A stretch of DNA of 64,000 nucleotides from JAEYFP01 sp047602645. Its GTDB lineage: Bacteria; Bacillota; Clostridia; Lachnospirales; Lachnospiraceae. The notes under the pieces are model-generated. The model did not search any database and had not been told where the DNA came from. It saw nothing but the letters and a program-made list of their open reading frames with translations. The translations under genes were made by a program, and so were the position numbers. Positions 35,266 to 45,328 of the stretch are shown in pieces (positions within the stretch are counted from its first letter, which is position 1; every line of letters starts with the position of its first letter). Location of the stretch: positions 1 to 64,000 of the forward strand of contig JASGGU010000008.1 in NCBI GenBank assembly GCA_047602645.1. The letters run 5' to 3'.

Positions 35266-37038
35266 CTATTTGTTCTTTCTTAATACTTCCTCGTAAAATG
35301 CGTCAATATCTGCTCTGTATTGATCAAATAGCTCCAGCTTATTATTCGGCACATCATATTTAATGGAAATAACACGTTCAAAAATATTGCTTTCCTTTAA
35401 TATGGACATCGGCATTCCCATAGCGATCAGCTTTCTTGATACATCGTTCAGATAAAGAATCGTATCCAGCATTTTATACTGCTTTGCCATCGGCACACAC
35501 GTATCGTCCGGATGAAACGCATTCTGCTGCAAAAAGCCCAACCGGATTACCTTTGCAATTTCAAGCACAAGTTTCTGATCGTCGGGAAGCACATCGCTGC
35601 CAATCAGCTTCACGATTTCAAGCAAATTGCTTTCCTGATTCAAAAGCGTTACGATTCTGTTTCTGTAATTCATAAAATCAGGAGAAACCTTTTCCTGATA
35701 CCATGGTGTCAGATCCGGTAAATATTCGCTGTAGCTTGTCAGCCAGTGGATCGCCGGAAAGTGTCTCGCATAGGCAAGTGATTTATCAAGTCCGAGGAAG
35801 CAGCGCACAAAACGCTTTGTATTTTGTGTGACCGGCTCGGAGAAATCACCGCCCTGAGGGGAAACCGCACCGATGATCGTTACGCTGCCCTCCGAATTAT
35901 TTAAATTAGAAACAAGACCCGCCCGCTCATAAAAAGCGGAGAGCTTGGAAGCCAGATATGCCGGGAAACCTTCCTCTGCAGGCATTTCTTCCAAACGGCC
36001 GGACAGCTCTCTGAGGGCTTCTGCCCAACGGGAAGTAGAGTCCGCCATGATTGCCACGTCATACCCCATGTCCCGGTAATATTCTGCCAGCGTAACACCC
36101 GTATAAATAGATGCCTCTCTGGCGGCCACAGGCATATTGGACGTGTTGGCAATCAGTGTTGTTCTCGCCATCAATTTATTTCCCGACTTCGGGTCCTCAA
36201 GCTTTGAAAAGTCCTCAAGCACCTGTGTCATTTCATTGCCTCGCTCGCCGCATCCGATATAAACAATAATATCCGCATCCGACCATTTTGCGATCTGGTG
36301 CTGCGTCATCGTCTTCCCCGTGCCGAAGCCTCCCGGAATTGCCGCCGTACCTCCTTTTGCGATCGGAAACAGCGTATCCAGGATTCTCTGTCCTGTTATC
36401 AGCGGAATATGTGTGGAATAACGCTTACTGACAGGTCTGGGCACACGAATAGGCCATTTCTGTGCAAGTCTTAAGGGAACCTCTTCCCCCTGATCCGTCT
36501 CCACTACGGCAATCACATCTTCTACCGTATAGGCGCCGTCTGCCGCAACATCTTTGATTCTGCCCTTCACAAAAGGCGGGACCATGGATTTATGGATGAT
36601 TGCTGTCGTTTCCTGCATTTCAGCGATAATCGTACCGCCTTCCACATGCTGTCCGTTTCTGACCGTCATCGTAACAGTCCACTTTTTCTCCATATTAAGG
36701 GGCTCGGCACTGATTCCTCGGTTAATGTAAATACCGGATTTTTCGGCAATCGAATTTAAGGGGCGCTCAATACCGTCAAAAATATTATTCAGAATACCCG
36801 GGCCCAATGTAACCGAAATCGCGCTGCCTGTAGCTGTCACTTCAGCCCCCGGCTTCAGCCCGCTTGTTTCCTCATATACCTGAATTGTCGTCAAATCCGT
36901 AGAAAGACCGATGACCTCGCCGACCAGATGCTCTTCGCCCACATAGACCATTTCGCCCATTTTAAAACCCGTATTCCCCTTCAGGTAAATAACCGGGCCG
37001 TTAATTCCATAGACGATTCCTTTTTTACTGTCACTCAT
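35266..37038 (-). CDS. atpA: V-type ATPase subunit A, catalytic
   Basis: 590 aa from the ATG at 37038, seven bases after GGGAGGG. A longer frame reaching 37095 lies within the previous gene and is not used. The P-loop is GGFGTGKTMTQ and the catalytic region is IYIGCGERGNEM. It has the extra ~90-residue non-homologous region of V/A-type catalytic subunits. Its start overlaps the end of subunit E in ATGAGTGA (8 nt). Confidence 0.95.
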   Translation of the reverse strand: MSDSKKGIVYGINGPVIYLKGNTGFKMGEMVYVGEEHLVGEVIGLSTDLTTIQVYEETSGLKPGAEVTATGSAISVTLGPGILNNIFDGIERPLNSIAEKSGIYINRGISAEPLNMEKKWTVTMTVRNGQHVEGGTIIAEMQETTAIIHKSMVPPFVKGRIKDVAADGAYTVEDVIAVVETDQGEEVPLRLAQKWPIRVPRPVSKRYSTHIPLITGQRILDTLFPIAKGGTAAIPGGFGTGKTMTQHQIAKWSDADIIVYIGCGERGNEMTQVLEDFSKLEDPKSGNKLMARTTLIANTSNMPVAAREASIYTGVTLAEYYRDMGYDVAIMADSTSRWAEALRELSGRLEEMPAEEGFPAYLASKLSAFYERAGLVSNLNNSEGSVTIIGAVSPQGGDFSEPVTQNTKRFVRCFLGLDKSLAYARHFPAIHWLTSYSEYLPDLTPWYQEKVSPDFMNYRNRIVTLLNQESNLLEIVKLIGSDVLPDDQKLVLEIAKVIRLGFLQQNAFHPDDTCVPMAKQYKMLDTILYLNDVSRKLIAMGMPMSILKESNIFERVISIKYDVPNNKLELFDQYRADIDAFYEEVLRKNK

Positions 37039-37627
37039 TCGGGTTCCCTCCCTGGAAGATAAACTTATTTCGTTCTTCCTCCAAAGCTGTCTCAAAAGAC
37101 TTATCTATCAAAATCTTATTATCATTCGTCACAGCTCTCGTACCGCCGATAAAGGAATAAGCACTGACCGTAAGAAGACAGCCTGTTTCTTTTTCCAACA
37201 GCTCTTTCTTGTCCGCATCTGCCGGGTCAATATAAACTGTCAGCGGATTTTCACCGGCAAATTCCTTCGCTTCTTTTATCTGTAAGATAAGAAGCTTTTC
37301 ATAATCCTCTGTTTTTTTATAATCTTCTAATAAAGCGGCAACCTCTGAAAGCAGTTTTCCTTTTAATTCCTCCTGCTTATCTGAAAGTTCCTTTCTGATG
37401 ACAATCTGTGTTGCGGACACCTCTTTATTCTCAGCGGACTTTAAGGCCGAACGTTCTGCGGAAACACGGCCCTCTATATGTGCCCGTTTGCTCTGCCTGT
37501 ATTCCTCTAATATCTGATTTGCAGAAGTATTATAGCCCTTGATGATTTCATACGCCTGCTTTCTTGCATTTCCCATTGTTGTATCCAGGAGTTCCTGCAG
37601 CTTTTCATCTGTTGTCATTAGATTCAC
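37031..37627 (-). CDS. atpE: V-type ATPase subunit E
   Basis: 198 aa, the E subunit of the peripheral stalk. It has a long N-terminal coiled coil rich in Lys, Glu and Arg (residues ~1-110), then a compact globular C-terminal domain ending in GGNPNE. It dimerises with the G/H-like subunit encoded first in the operon. Confidence 0.88.
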   Translation of the reverse strand: MNLMTTDEKLQELLDTTMGNARKQAYEIIKGYNTSANQILEEYRQSKRAHIEGRVSAERSALKSAENKEVSATQIVIRKELSDKQEELKGKLLSEVAALLEDYKKTEDYEKLLILQIKEAKEFAGENPLTVYIDPADADKKELLEKETGCLLTVSAYSFIGGTRAVTNDNKILIDKSFETALEEERNKFIFQGGNPNE

Positions 37628-37644
37628 CTTCTTTCATGAAATCA

Positions 37645-37953
37645 TTAAAGTTTTAATCCGATCGCTTCACTGACATAAGAAGTAATAAAGTCAGGTGCAC
37701 GTCCGGTTCCATGGCGGTCCGGTATTTCCACAAGAAGCGGCTGCTTCCTGTGAAGCCGCACATCGTCAATAATATCGGGAAATTCTTTTCCGAATTTTTC
37801 AGTCAATAAAATAATACCTATCTCTTTGTCTGCAATTGCCTTATTCAGTTCCTCCAAAAGCTCCTGCCTTTCATGGACTACGGCACCCTCCACGCCGGCA
37901 AGGCGCATTCCGGTATAGGTATCGACATTATCGCTGATCAAATACATTTTCAT
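37645..37953 (-). CDS. atpF: V-type ATPase subunit F
   Basis: 102 aa, F subunit (a Rossmann-like fold that regulates the shaft). MYLISDNVDTYTGMRLAG and EIGIILLTEKFGKE fit the family. Its start shares one base with the stop of subunit K. Confidence 0.9.
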   Translation of the reverse strand: MKMYLISDNVDTYTGMRLAGVEGAVVHERQELLEELNKAIADKEIGIILLTEKFGKEFPDIIDDVRLHRKQPLLVEIPDRHGTGRAPDFITSYVSEAIGLKL

Positions 37954-38384
37954 CAGCCTAATTTACCTAAGATCATGAACGAAATAATCAAGCCGTAGAG
38001 AGCAATACCTTCTGCCAAACCAACGAAGATAAGTGATTTACCGAGGATGCTTTGGTCCTCACTGATCGCGCCTAGTGCAGAGCTTGCGGCACTTGCTACC
38101 GCAATACCGCCGCCGATACAGGATGCCCCTGTGGAAAGCGCTGCCGCAATATAGCCAAGACCTGTGGATAATGACGCTGCTGATGCGGCTTCTGCTGCCG
38201 ATACGTTGGAATACATCAGGATGTTCGCAATCACCATCGTTGAAAAAAAGAAAAATGCGTTAATACCGATCGTTGTCTTATACCTACCTCTCGTATGCTC
38301 GCCGATTAAATAAGCCCCAAAAGGAATTACGATACTAAGAATCAATGCTGCTGCCAATAATACCTTTACTACTGTCTCTGTCAT
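37953..38384 (-). CDS. atpK: V-type ATPase membrane ring subunit K
   Basis: 143 aa with four hydrophobic helices. The conserved ion-binding Glu is E125 in VGLAEGIALYG on the last helix. The first helical hairpin shows no second Glu, so it is a two-hairpin ring subunit with a single ion site. The Gln and Thr residues that mark sodium sites in Enterococcus NtpK are not obvious, so proton coupling is possible. Sodium cannot be excluded from the sequence. Confidence 0.9.
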   Translation of the reverse strand: MTETVVKVLLAAALILSIVIPFGAYLIGEHTRGRYKTTIGINAFFFFSTMVIANILMYSNVSAAEAASAASLSTGLGYIAAALSTGASCIGGGIAVASAASSALGAISEDQSILGKSLIFVGLAEGIALYGLIISFMILGKLG

Positions 38385-38408
38385 TTGAATGACCTCCCTA
38401 TCATATTT

Positions 38409-40355
38409 TTATTTTGCTGTATTTTCCTGTGTTCTATATGGTTTGAATTCTCTGCCAGTCCCACGATAGAACCTTGAAAACATTTCATAATATTCGAGCC
38501 TTAATACCTGAATCCCTACGATCAAGCCTTCCAGACCGCAGACAAACAGGTTACCCAAAACGATAACGAACCAGTTCGGGTTTCCTTCCTCGGCTCCCGC
38601 AAGCATCAGCACAACCTCCATCATCGATGCATGGCTGACTGCAAACGCCCCGATACGCACGAACGAAAGCGTGTTGGAAAAATAACTCAGCAGCACCTCG
38701 AACAGTTCGAAAAAGGTTTGAACGACAAACATTCCCTTTCCGTCCGGCAATAGCTCTGCCTTCTTTTCAACAAGATTCGTAATTGGCTCCTTAAGTGCGA
38801 TCAACAGAAGGGGAATACCGAACATCACACCCAAAGCAATTCCGGCCGGGATGCTGTTTCCTGTCATAAACAAAACAATCACAAGTACGATGGCGGCAAA
38901 AAATACAAAACCCGCCGCTCCGTTCGTATCCATGAACGCCTTTGTTAAATCACGCTCCTTGAAAGAATTGATCATGTTAAAGACCATTGAGAGCAGGATA
39001 ATGAACATACCAAACGCGACTGTTACGATAAAAATGTAATTAAGTTTTCCGATAAACGGCACCGTTGCCATATAAGAAGCAGGTCGTATCCAGACAGGCG
39101 CAATCACATCTTCAAATCCGAAAAAGCTGCCGAACAGAAAGCCGAATATTGTGGAAAAAATACCGCAGCTCCCAACAATCGCTGCCAAGTCCATTTTCTT
39201 TTTCTTGTATAAGATAAATCCTCCGATTGCCAGACATAAGCCCTGACCCACATCGCCAAACATAATGCCGAAAATGAATGAATAAGTTAAGGCAACAAAA
39301 ATGGTTGGATCAATTTCATTATAGGCCGGAAGCCCATACATTCGGATGAACATTTCAAACGGCCTGAAAATCTTTGGATTTTTTAATTCTGTCGGCGGCT
39401 TGCTGAAAATATTCTGATGCTCCTCTTCTACATAGCATGTAATTTTTTTATCATTGGCGATTTCCTTTTTAAAGGCTTCCGCATCCTTATAGGACATCCA
39501 GCCGCACAAAATAAAATACGTACTTTCCTCATCATCCGTGCAGGCCGCCATTTTTCTGACATTAAAATTCACAGAATAGCGCGTGAGTTTTTCCTTCACC
39601 GTCAAAAGAATCGGCGTGTATTCTTCAAAATATTTCTTTTTTTCTTCCTTAATCTTTTCAATAGACTTTTCGAGAATGCTGATCTGTCTTTCTAAAAGCG
39701 TACAAGCCTCCTCTGTTGTTCCCTCATATTCATCCGGAAGATAAATCCGTTCAAAATGAAGTGAAGAAAAAATCGTATCGATCCTGTCCGTCAGCTCATC
39801 TGCCGTAAAATAAACACCCCACACATATTCCTTATTGGAATAGCATTCGCAGAAAATCGCCAGTGTCTCTGCATAAATTGTTTTCTTGAATTTTTCGAAA
39901 TATTCCTTTTGAAACTTACCAAACCGGAATTTGATAAATTTAAACTCTAAAATAGAAGAAATATTATACCTCAGTTCTCTGTAAGGAAGAATCCTTTCGA
40001 GGGATTCCTTCTTTGCTTTCAGCTCCGTCTCTAAACAGCTCTTTTTCTTTTCAAGTTTTCTTGCGCCCGTATTGATTTTTTCAACAAACTTCGCCGCATC
40101 TTTGATTGTCAGCTTCTGCGCATTTTCTAAAGTGTTTTTTTCAGGATCGCTGATTTGATCTACAAGCCCCTCACAAATCTTTAAAGATTCTTCGTATGGG
40201 TTCGTGTCAATAAACGGTTTGATATTATGCACGGTCTTTAATTCCGACAATGCGTTTTCAAGCTGCATATCATATTTACTCAGATAATTCTGTACAACTC
40301 GGTCAAAATCATCCTTCGGCCCCATAATATTAATAAAGCTCATATTCTCAATCAC
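38409..40355 (-). CDS. atpI: V-type ATPase subunit I
   Basis: 648 aa. The N-terminal half (residues ~1-340) is hydrophilic and coiled (the stalk-binding arm). The C-terminal half has seven or eight membrane helices, which hold the two half-channels beside the K ring. The start overlaps the end of subunit C by four bases (ATGA). Confidence 0.93.
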   Translation of the reverse strand: MIENMSFINIMGPKDDFDRVVQNYLSKYDMQLENALSELKTVHNIKPFIDTNPYEESLKICEGLVDQISDPEKNTLENAQKLTIKDAAKFVEKINTGARKLEKKKSCLETELKAKKESLERILPYRELRYNISSILEFKFIKFRFGKFQKEYFEKFKKTIYAETLAIFCECYSNKEYVWGVYFTADELTDRIDTIFSSLHFERIYLPDEYEGTTEEACTLLERQISILEKSIEKIKEEKKKYFEEYTPILLTVKEKLTRYSVNFNVRKMAACTDDEESTYFILCGWMSYKDAEAFKKEIANDKKITCYVEEEHQNIFSKPPTELKNPKIFRPFEMFIRMYGLPAYNEIDPTIFVALTYSFIFGIMFGDVGQGLCLAIGGFILYKKKKMDLAAIVGSCGIFSTIFGFLFGSFFGFEDVIAPVWIRPASYMATVPFIGKLNYIFIVTVAFGMFIILLSMVFNMINSFKERDLTKAFMDTNGAAGFVFFAAIVLVIVLFMTGNSIPAGIALGVMFGIPLLLIALKEPITNLVEKKAELLPDGKGMFVVQTFFELFEVLLSYFSNTLSFVRIGAFAVSHASMMEVVLMLAGAEEGNPNWFVIVLGNLFVCGLEGLIVGIQVLRLEYYEMFSRFYRGTGREFKPYRTQENTAK

Positions 40356-41410
40356 GTGACTGTTCCTCCTTTCAATCCCGCATAATCAAGGATCTCATCA
40401 TAATCTATACCATATCGGATACATTCCAGTATCGTCGTAATTTTTTTGATTTCGTGTTCCTTTCTATACAAATAAGTATTGAGAATCGCAACTGAATACG
40501 GATATTTCCTCGAATCCGCATCATTGACCCTGTCCATCAGATAACTATAAATCTCCTCCAGATTACCACCGGAAATTTCAGGGTAAAGCTTTCCATAGGC
40601 TGTTTTCTTCAAAAGCCGGTCATACTCCTCAAGACTGCCTGCCTCGGCCAGCCCCAACACCTCTTCCCTGCTCAGTTTATAATTAATTGGAATCAAAAGT
40701 GCAAAAATATCTGCCGGCGATACCTTGTAATACTTTTTGCAACGATAGATCCATTGCAGGTTCAGCAAATCAATCCGATATCCATCACTCCTTGTTAAAA
40801 TCTCCAGATCCAACCCCGAAAATTCTGTTTCAATAATTTTCCAAAGTCTGATAAAATAGGACAAATCCAAAGAAACCTCATACTCAAACAATGTATTTCC
40901 GCCGCGCTGCAAAACCGCCTTCATGCCGGTGTAATACTCGGTTCCTTTCAGCGCCTTCACAAGAGCTTCCTCTGTTGCTGCCCCCGCGAGCAGTTCCACA
41001 TCCAGTTTTGAATATTTTGAGAAGATCCTGCTGATTTCTTCGGTAACCTTCAGCTCCGCTTTTTCCTTATTAAATAAATTACGCAGGCAGGCCTTTAAAA
41101 AGCTCAGTTCCAATTTGCGAAAATAGATTCTCAAAAACTTTTTTTGTTCTTCCCCTGAAAATTTATACAGACTGATATAATCCTCATAAAAGTTTTTCTT
41201 TAAAATCAGCTCTATCGTTCCCCTGTGCAGGTCATTTAAGTCCTTGCCTGCAAACAGCTTGTGATAGCTCTCACTTTCCTCTAATATACGAAGAATTTCC
41301 TGAACGGATTTACACGAAATCAACCGCTCATAGTCCTCCTTGTGAAACATCTTTCTTTGCTTTGCCCGGATCTTTGCAGTAATTCCTCCATAGGAACTTA
41401 ATCCGCTCAT
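40352..41410 (-). CDS. atpC: V-type ATPase subunit C
   Basis: 352 aa, the C/d-like subunit that caps the ring and links it to the shaft. It is all helical with three repeated domains. It is followed by subunit I with a 4-nt overlap. Confidence 0.9.
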   Translation of the reverse strand: MSGLSSYGGITAKIRAKQRKMFHKEDYERLISCKSVQEILRILEESESYHKLFAGKDLNDLHRGTIELILKKNFYEDYISLYKFSGEEQKKFLRIYFRKLELSFLKACLRNLFNKEKAELKVTEEISRIFSKYSKLDVELLAGAATEEALVKALKGTEYYTGMKAVLQRGGNTLFEYEVSLDLSYFIRLWKIIETEFSGLDLEILTRSDGYRIDLLNLQWIYRCKKYYKVSPADIFALLIPINYKLSREEVLGLAEAGSLEEYDRLLKKTAYGKLYPEISGGNLEEIYSYLMDRVNDADSRKYPYSVAILNTYLYRKEHEIKKITTILECIRYGIDYDEILDYAGLKGGTVT

Positions 41411-41444
41411 ATGCCTTCCTCACCTTTCCATTGCCGCATTGCTA

Positions 41445-41762
41445 TTAACGGACAGCTTCAATAATACGTCCGACCATTTTTTCAGCAATTTCCTCATGGT
41501 GTTTTTCATAGATCTCGGAAATTCTTTGAATAGACTGCTGCGTACTCAGCTTTAAAGCCGCAACATCCTTTTCTTTCTTTTCCTCCATCTCTTTTTTTAA
41601 GTCCGCAATTCTTTGTCCGATTTCTTTTTCGGATTCTTCATCAATCACTTTTTTCTTTTCATCTGCTTCTTTAAATATATCGTCCTTTTTCTGTCTGGCG
41701 TTCTCTACAATATTGGATGCCGCAGCTTCAATCTCAGACAATTTTGATATCATCACATCCAT
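41445..41762 (-). CDS. V-type ATPase stalk subunit G/H
   Basis: 105 aa, almost entirely a charged coiled coil (KKDDIFKEADEKKKVIDEE). It is the peripheral stalk partner of subunit E. First gene of the nine-gene operon, in the order G/H, C, I, K, F, E, A, B, D, which is the typical clostridial order. Confidence 0.85.
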   Translation of the reverse strand: MDVMISKLSEIEAAASNIVENARQKKDDIFKEADEKKKVIDEESEKEIGQRIADLKKEMEEKKEKDVAALKLSTQQSIQRISEIYEKHHEEIAEKMVGRIIEAVR

Positions 41763-41803
41763 AGCTCAATCCTCTTTTTCTAAATTCTCATCAAATATAG
41801 CTG

Positions 41804-41832
41804 ATTATAGTCCTTGCTTCTTAAAATTGCAA
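41804..41832 (-). promoter_or_regulatory. V-ATPase operon promoter
   Basis: Minus strand: -35 TTGCAA (41832-41827), 17-bp spacer, -10 TATAAT (41809-41804). The start would be about 35 nt upstream of the first ATG. Further upstream, AAAAATAAGTAA (41856-41867) and TTACTTATTTTT (41904-41915) form a 12-bp inverted repeat. Confidence 0.6.
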
Positions 41833-41984
41833 TCATGATTATTCTCTAATTGATAAAAAATAAGTAAAATCATGTACAAAATTTAAAACATTTATGGAAA
41901 AGATTACTTATTTTTATTTTTTCTTGTCTTTTTTATCCTTTTCCTCTAGAATTAGGATATACTAAATATTGGAGACTAACCATA

Positions 41985-43043
41985 ATGACTTCCAAACGAT
42001 TGACTTACTTTGATATGACCAAGGGACTCGGTATTATCCTTGTTGTGCTTGGCCACATAGAATATATCAGCGAACCGCTTCGGGCTTGGATATCTTCGTT
42101 TCACATGCCCTTATTTTTTGTTGTATCGGGAATGTTAATACATTACAAGGACGAATTGTCAAAAGATTTTTCCGTAACCATTCTTAAAAAATGGAAATCT
42201 ATCATCGTTCCTTATTTTTTCTTCAGTTTCCTTTACTTCCTGATTGATATTTTAAATGTGCTGCTTCACAAAATTGATCTGCGTACATTCTGGGTAAATT
42301 TCATTCATTCCGCTACCTTTTATGGGGTTTCGGTGCTTTGGTTTCTTCCGGCGCTGTTTTTGGCCGAAACAGGTTTTTTATTTCTTACAAAAAAACTTCC
42401 CCGAACTGCTTCGATTATTGTAATACTGATCAGCGCTCTGCTTGCCTATATGGCCCAGCTTGGCATCAGTCAGGTTTATACGGCTCATGAAAACTCTCTG
42501 CTCATTACCTCCCTCATTGATTTCATAAGAGTTTTTCTGCGGGGTGCGATCGCGATGTCCTTCGTATGTATTGCTTATTATTTCTTCTATTTGCTGAAAA
42601 GGTCAAATACCTTTTCCCTCAGGGAACTTTTACTTGGCATTCTTTTGTTTCTGCTCAATCTTCCGCTTTCACAGATCAACGAATGCGTGGACTTCCATTA
42701 TATTATTCTGAAAAATGTTCCGATTTTCTATCTATGTGCACTGCTTGGTTCTTTCGGTCTGATTATTTTATGTAAAAATTGTAAATATGTTCCATCTATC
42801 GGTTATTTCGGGAAAAATTCACTGATTGTCATGTCTACGCACGTAAACTGTTATATTCTTTATGCGGCAATTTTGATTGCATGGCAGATTGATACGATCG
42901 TAACACGGGCTAAAAGTTACATTTTCCTATTTAATATTATGATTTTTACTTTTCTGATCGAAGTGATTGTCATAGAGATCATCAACCGGAGGTTTCCTTT
43001 TATAATAGGAAAGACGCGTTCTAAACAGAAAAAGGATCTTTGA
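41985..43043 (+). CDS. Acyltransferase family 3 membrane protein, copy 1
   Basis: 352 aa, about ten membrane helices. The signature of acyltransferase-3 is RLTYFDMTKGLGIILVVLGH with FHMPLFFVVSGML. It resembles OafA/YrhL-like O-acetyltransferases and fucose O-acetylases, which put acetyl groups on surface polysaccharides or lipids. The His in LGH is the catalytic candidate. It is one of two adjacent homologues with 21 nt between them. The ribosome site is GGAGAC. Confidence 0.85.
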   Translation: MTSKRLTYFDMTKGLGIILVVLGHIEYISEPLRAWISSFHMPLFFVVSGMLIHYKDELSKDFSVTILKKWKSIIVPYFFFSFLYFLIDILNVLLHKIDLRTFWVNFIHSATFYGVSVLWFLPALFLAETGFLFLTKKLPRTASIIVILISALLAYMAQLGISQVYTAHENSLLITSLIDFIRVFLRGAIAMSFVCIAYYFFYLLKRSNTFSLRELLLGILLFLLNLPLSQINECVDFHYIILKNVPIFYLCALLGSFGLIILCKNCKYVPSIGYFGKNSLIVMSTHVNCYILYAAILIAWQIDTIVTRAKSYIFLFNIMIFTFLIEVIVIEIINRRFPFIIGKTRSKQKKDL

Positions 43044-43064
43044 TCCTTTAATTTTGGAGGTAGT

Positions 43065-44135
43065 ATGGAAACAGGAAAACGACTTACTTATTTTGATATG
43101 GCAAAAGGCTTCGGGATGCTGCTCGTTCTTTTGGGGCATTTGCAGGGAGATACAATTTTTGGATATTCCCCTTATATTCTGCCGGTTTGCACATGGATTT
43201 TTTCTTTTCATATGCCGTTGTTCTTTCTCATCTCAGGCATGCTTATGAATTATAAACAAGATCCGGCAAAAGAGCTGAAACCGCTGATCAAAAAACGGTT
43301 TCAGGCGATTATGATCCCATATTTTTGGTTCAGTCTCTTTTATATCAGCGTAGTATTTTATGCGCTGTTTTTTGGCGGGACTATTTCGGCAGAAACACTC
43401 TATGTGAATTTATGGTATATTTTCAGCATGTACGGTATGAATGTGCTTTGGTTTTTGCCTGCATTGTTTTTGGGAGAGCTGTTATTTCTGTTTCTAACAA
43501 AAAAATTCGGAACAAAAAAATCTGTCATTGTTATCGCTGTTCTTACCGCCGCAGCTTCAGGTGCGAGTTGGTATTTACAGAAGCTTACTTATGATACGCC
43601 GCTGAAAGAACGGCTGCATGAGCTTTCTCTTGCCCTGCTTAGGCCGTTTTTAGTCTGTACATTTATCTGCATCGGCTATTATGCCTTTTATTTGTTCAAA
43701 CAAAAAGAGAAGCTCTGTTTTAAAGAGCTTCTCCTTGGAATTGTATTGATTGGCATCGGTGCCGCCTTTACCCACGTAAACAATGGTGTTGACTTCCGTT
43801 CCCTTGTTCAGAAAAATCTGTTCTTCTATTATTTATGCGCATTATCCGGCTCCTTTGGCCTGATCCTGATCTGCAAAAACATGAAGCCGCTGAAACTGAT
43901 TCCATACTGGGGCGTAAATTCCCTCGTCTTTATGGCTGTGCATAATAATAAAACCGTTCTTTATGCAGGAATGCAGTGTGCGATGTACCTCAACCAATTT
44001 GTAACCAGAGCACGGGGCTATATCAGCTATCTGACAGTCATCCTCATTATTCTCATCTATGTGACCGTCATGATTTGGCTCATCAATCGTTTTTTCGGGT
44101 TTATTGTCGGCAAACCCTTTTTGATTTTGAAATAA
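43065..44135 (+). CDS. Acyltransferase family 3 membrane protein, copy 2
   Basis: 356 aa, the tandem paralogue of the previous gene. RLTYFDMAKGFGMLLVLLGH and FHMPLFFLISGML are near-identical in layout, and the C-terminal ends (INRFFGFIVGKP versus INRRFPFIIGKT) also match. It arose by duplication but is well diverged elsewhere, so the two may act on different acceptors. The gene has TGGAGG upstream. It ends 4 nt from the convergent trxA. Confidence 0.85.
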   Translation: METGKRLTYFDMAKGFGMLLVLLGHLQGDTIFGYSPYILPVCTWIFSFHMPLFFLISGMLMNYKQDPAKELKPLIKKRFQAIMIPYFWFSLFYISVVFYALFFGGTISAETLYVNLWYIFSMYGMNVLWFLPALFLGELLFLFLTKKFGTKKSVIVIAVLTAAASGASWYLQKLTYDTPLKERLHELSLALLRPFLVCTFICIGYYAFYLFKQKEKLCFKELLLGIVLIGIGAAFTHVNNGVDFRSLVQKNLFFYYLCALSGSFGLILICKNMKPLKLIPYWGVNSLVFMAVHNNKTVLYAGMQCAMYLNQFVTRARGYISYLTVILIILIYVTVMIWLINRFFGFIVGKPFLILK

Positions 44136-44139
44136 AGCC

Positions 44140-44451
44140 TTATTTTGTTACCATTTCTACCAGCTTAGCTTTCGGTACAACGCCAATGCTCGTCTCTGCC
44201 GGCACACCGTTCTTAAAAACCATCAGCGTCGGAATCGTCATTACTTTGTAATCTTGTGCCGTTGCCATATTATCATCGATATTCAGCTTTCCGACGACAA
44301 CACTGTCACCGTATTCCTTCGCGATCTCCTCCACAAGCGGACCCATCATCTTACATGGACCGCACCAGTCCGCATAAAAATCAACAAGTACCGGTTTTTC
44401 TGATTTTAACACCTTTTCTTCAAAATTTGCATCATTAAAAATTTCTGCCAT
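44140..44451 (-). CDS. trxA: Thioredoxin
   Basis: 103 aa, a complete thioredoxin with the active site WCGPCK and cis-Pro TIPTL. It reduces protein disulfides in the cytoplasm. It follows trmB by 14 nt and is probably co-transcribed with it. It could supply electrons to the MsrAB proteins at the left of the window. Confidence 0.96.
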   Translation of the reverse strand: MAEIFNDANFEEKVLKSEKPVLVDFYADWCGPCKMMGPLVEEIAKEYGDSVVVGKLNIDDNMATAQDYKVMTIPTLMVFKNGVPAETSIGVVPKAKLVEMVTK

Positions 44452-44465
44452 AGCGATATCCTCCT

Positions 44466-45116
44466 TTATCTTTGTGTAATGACGTATTTACAAATCGGGT
44501 TTCCGATTGCTGAAAACTTTTCTTCGTATTCTGTCATAATATTATCTTTTACCATTTCTGAATTGTTATGCAAATCATAAGTATATTGCTTGATCTTCCA
44601 GCCTGCTGCTCCAGCCTCCTCCATCGCAAAATCAAATAGGCTTCGATTATCCGTTTTGAATTCCAAATCAGCTCCTTCCTTTAATATTTGAGAATATCGT
44701 GCTAAAAATTCTCTTGATGGAAGCCTGCGCCTTGCATGTCTGTCCTTTGGCCATGGATCGGAGAAATTTAAATAAATTTTATCTATTTCATCCTTTGCAA
44801 AAACTTCTGCGATTGTTTCCGCATCCATCCGTATAAATTTAAGATTAAAAAGTACTTCCGGCTCCTGTTCCATCTTCTGTATTGCCCGAAGCAAAACACT
44901 TGAATACTTTTCTATACCGATAAAATTGATGTGCGGGTTTTTCTTTGCCAGCTGCATAATAAATTGGCCTTTTCCCATTCCAATTTCGATATGCAGCTTC
45001 TTCTGATTATTGAATACTTCCGGTTTCCAGTTTCCCTTCTGCTTATCCGGTTCATGAACAACAAATCCGTTTTCTGCAATAAACTCTCTGGAACCTGTAA
45101 TATTCCTTAAACGCAT
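44466..45116 (-). CDS. trmB: tRNA (guanine-N7-)-methyltransferase
   Basis: 216 aa. SAM-binding motif LHIEIGMGKGQF, and the TrmB signature NFSDPWPKDRHARRRL. It methylates G46 in the variable loop of tRNAs. Start supported by agreement with the family N-terminus (MRLRNI). Confidence 0.95.
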   Translation of the reverse strand: MRLRNITGSREFIAENGFVVHEPDKQKGNWKPEVFNNQKKLHIEIGMGKGQFIMQLAKKNPHINFIGIEKYSSVLLRAIQKMEQEPEVLFNLKFIRMDAETIAEVFAKDEIDKIYLNFSDPWPKDRHARRRLPSREFLARYSQILKEGADLEFKTDNRSLFDFAMEEAGAAGWKIKQYTYDLHNNSEMVKDNIMTEYEEKFSAIGNPICKYVITQR

Positions 45117-45328
45117 AATTTTCTCCAGCCTGTGTGTTTACTAAAATGATGCAAGGGTCAGAAGATACCTTTGACATTTGCATCCTAAAATAAGTATAGT
45201 ATAAAACTTTTTTTTTGGCAATGTCTTTCCTTCATCTCGTAAATTACATTCTTACATAGCTTTACAGCAAGTGCTAAACTGCGGTATAACCGGTAACGTA
45301 ATATGGAAAAAAGTTCACAGAAAATTCT

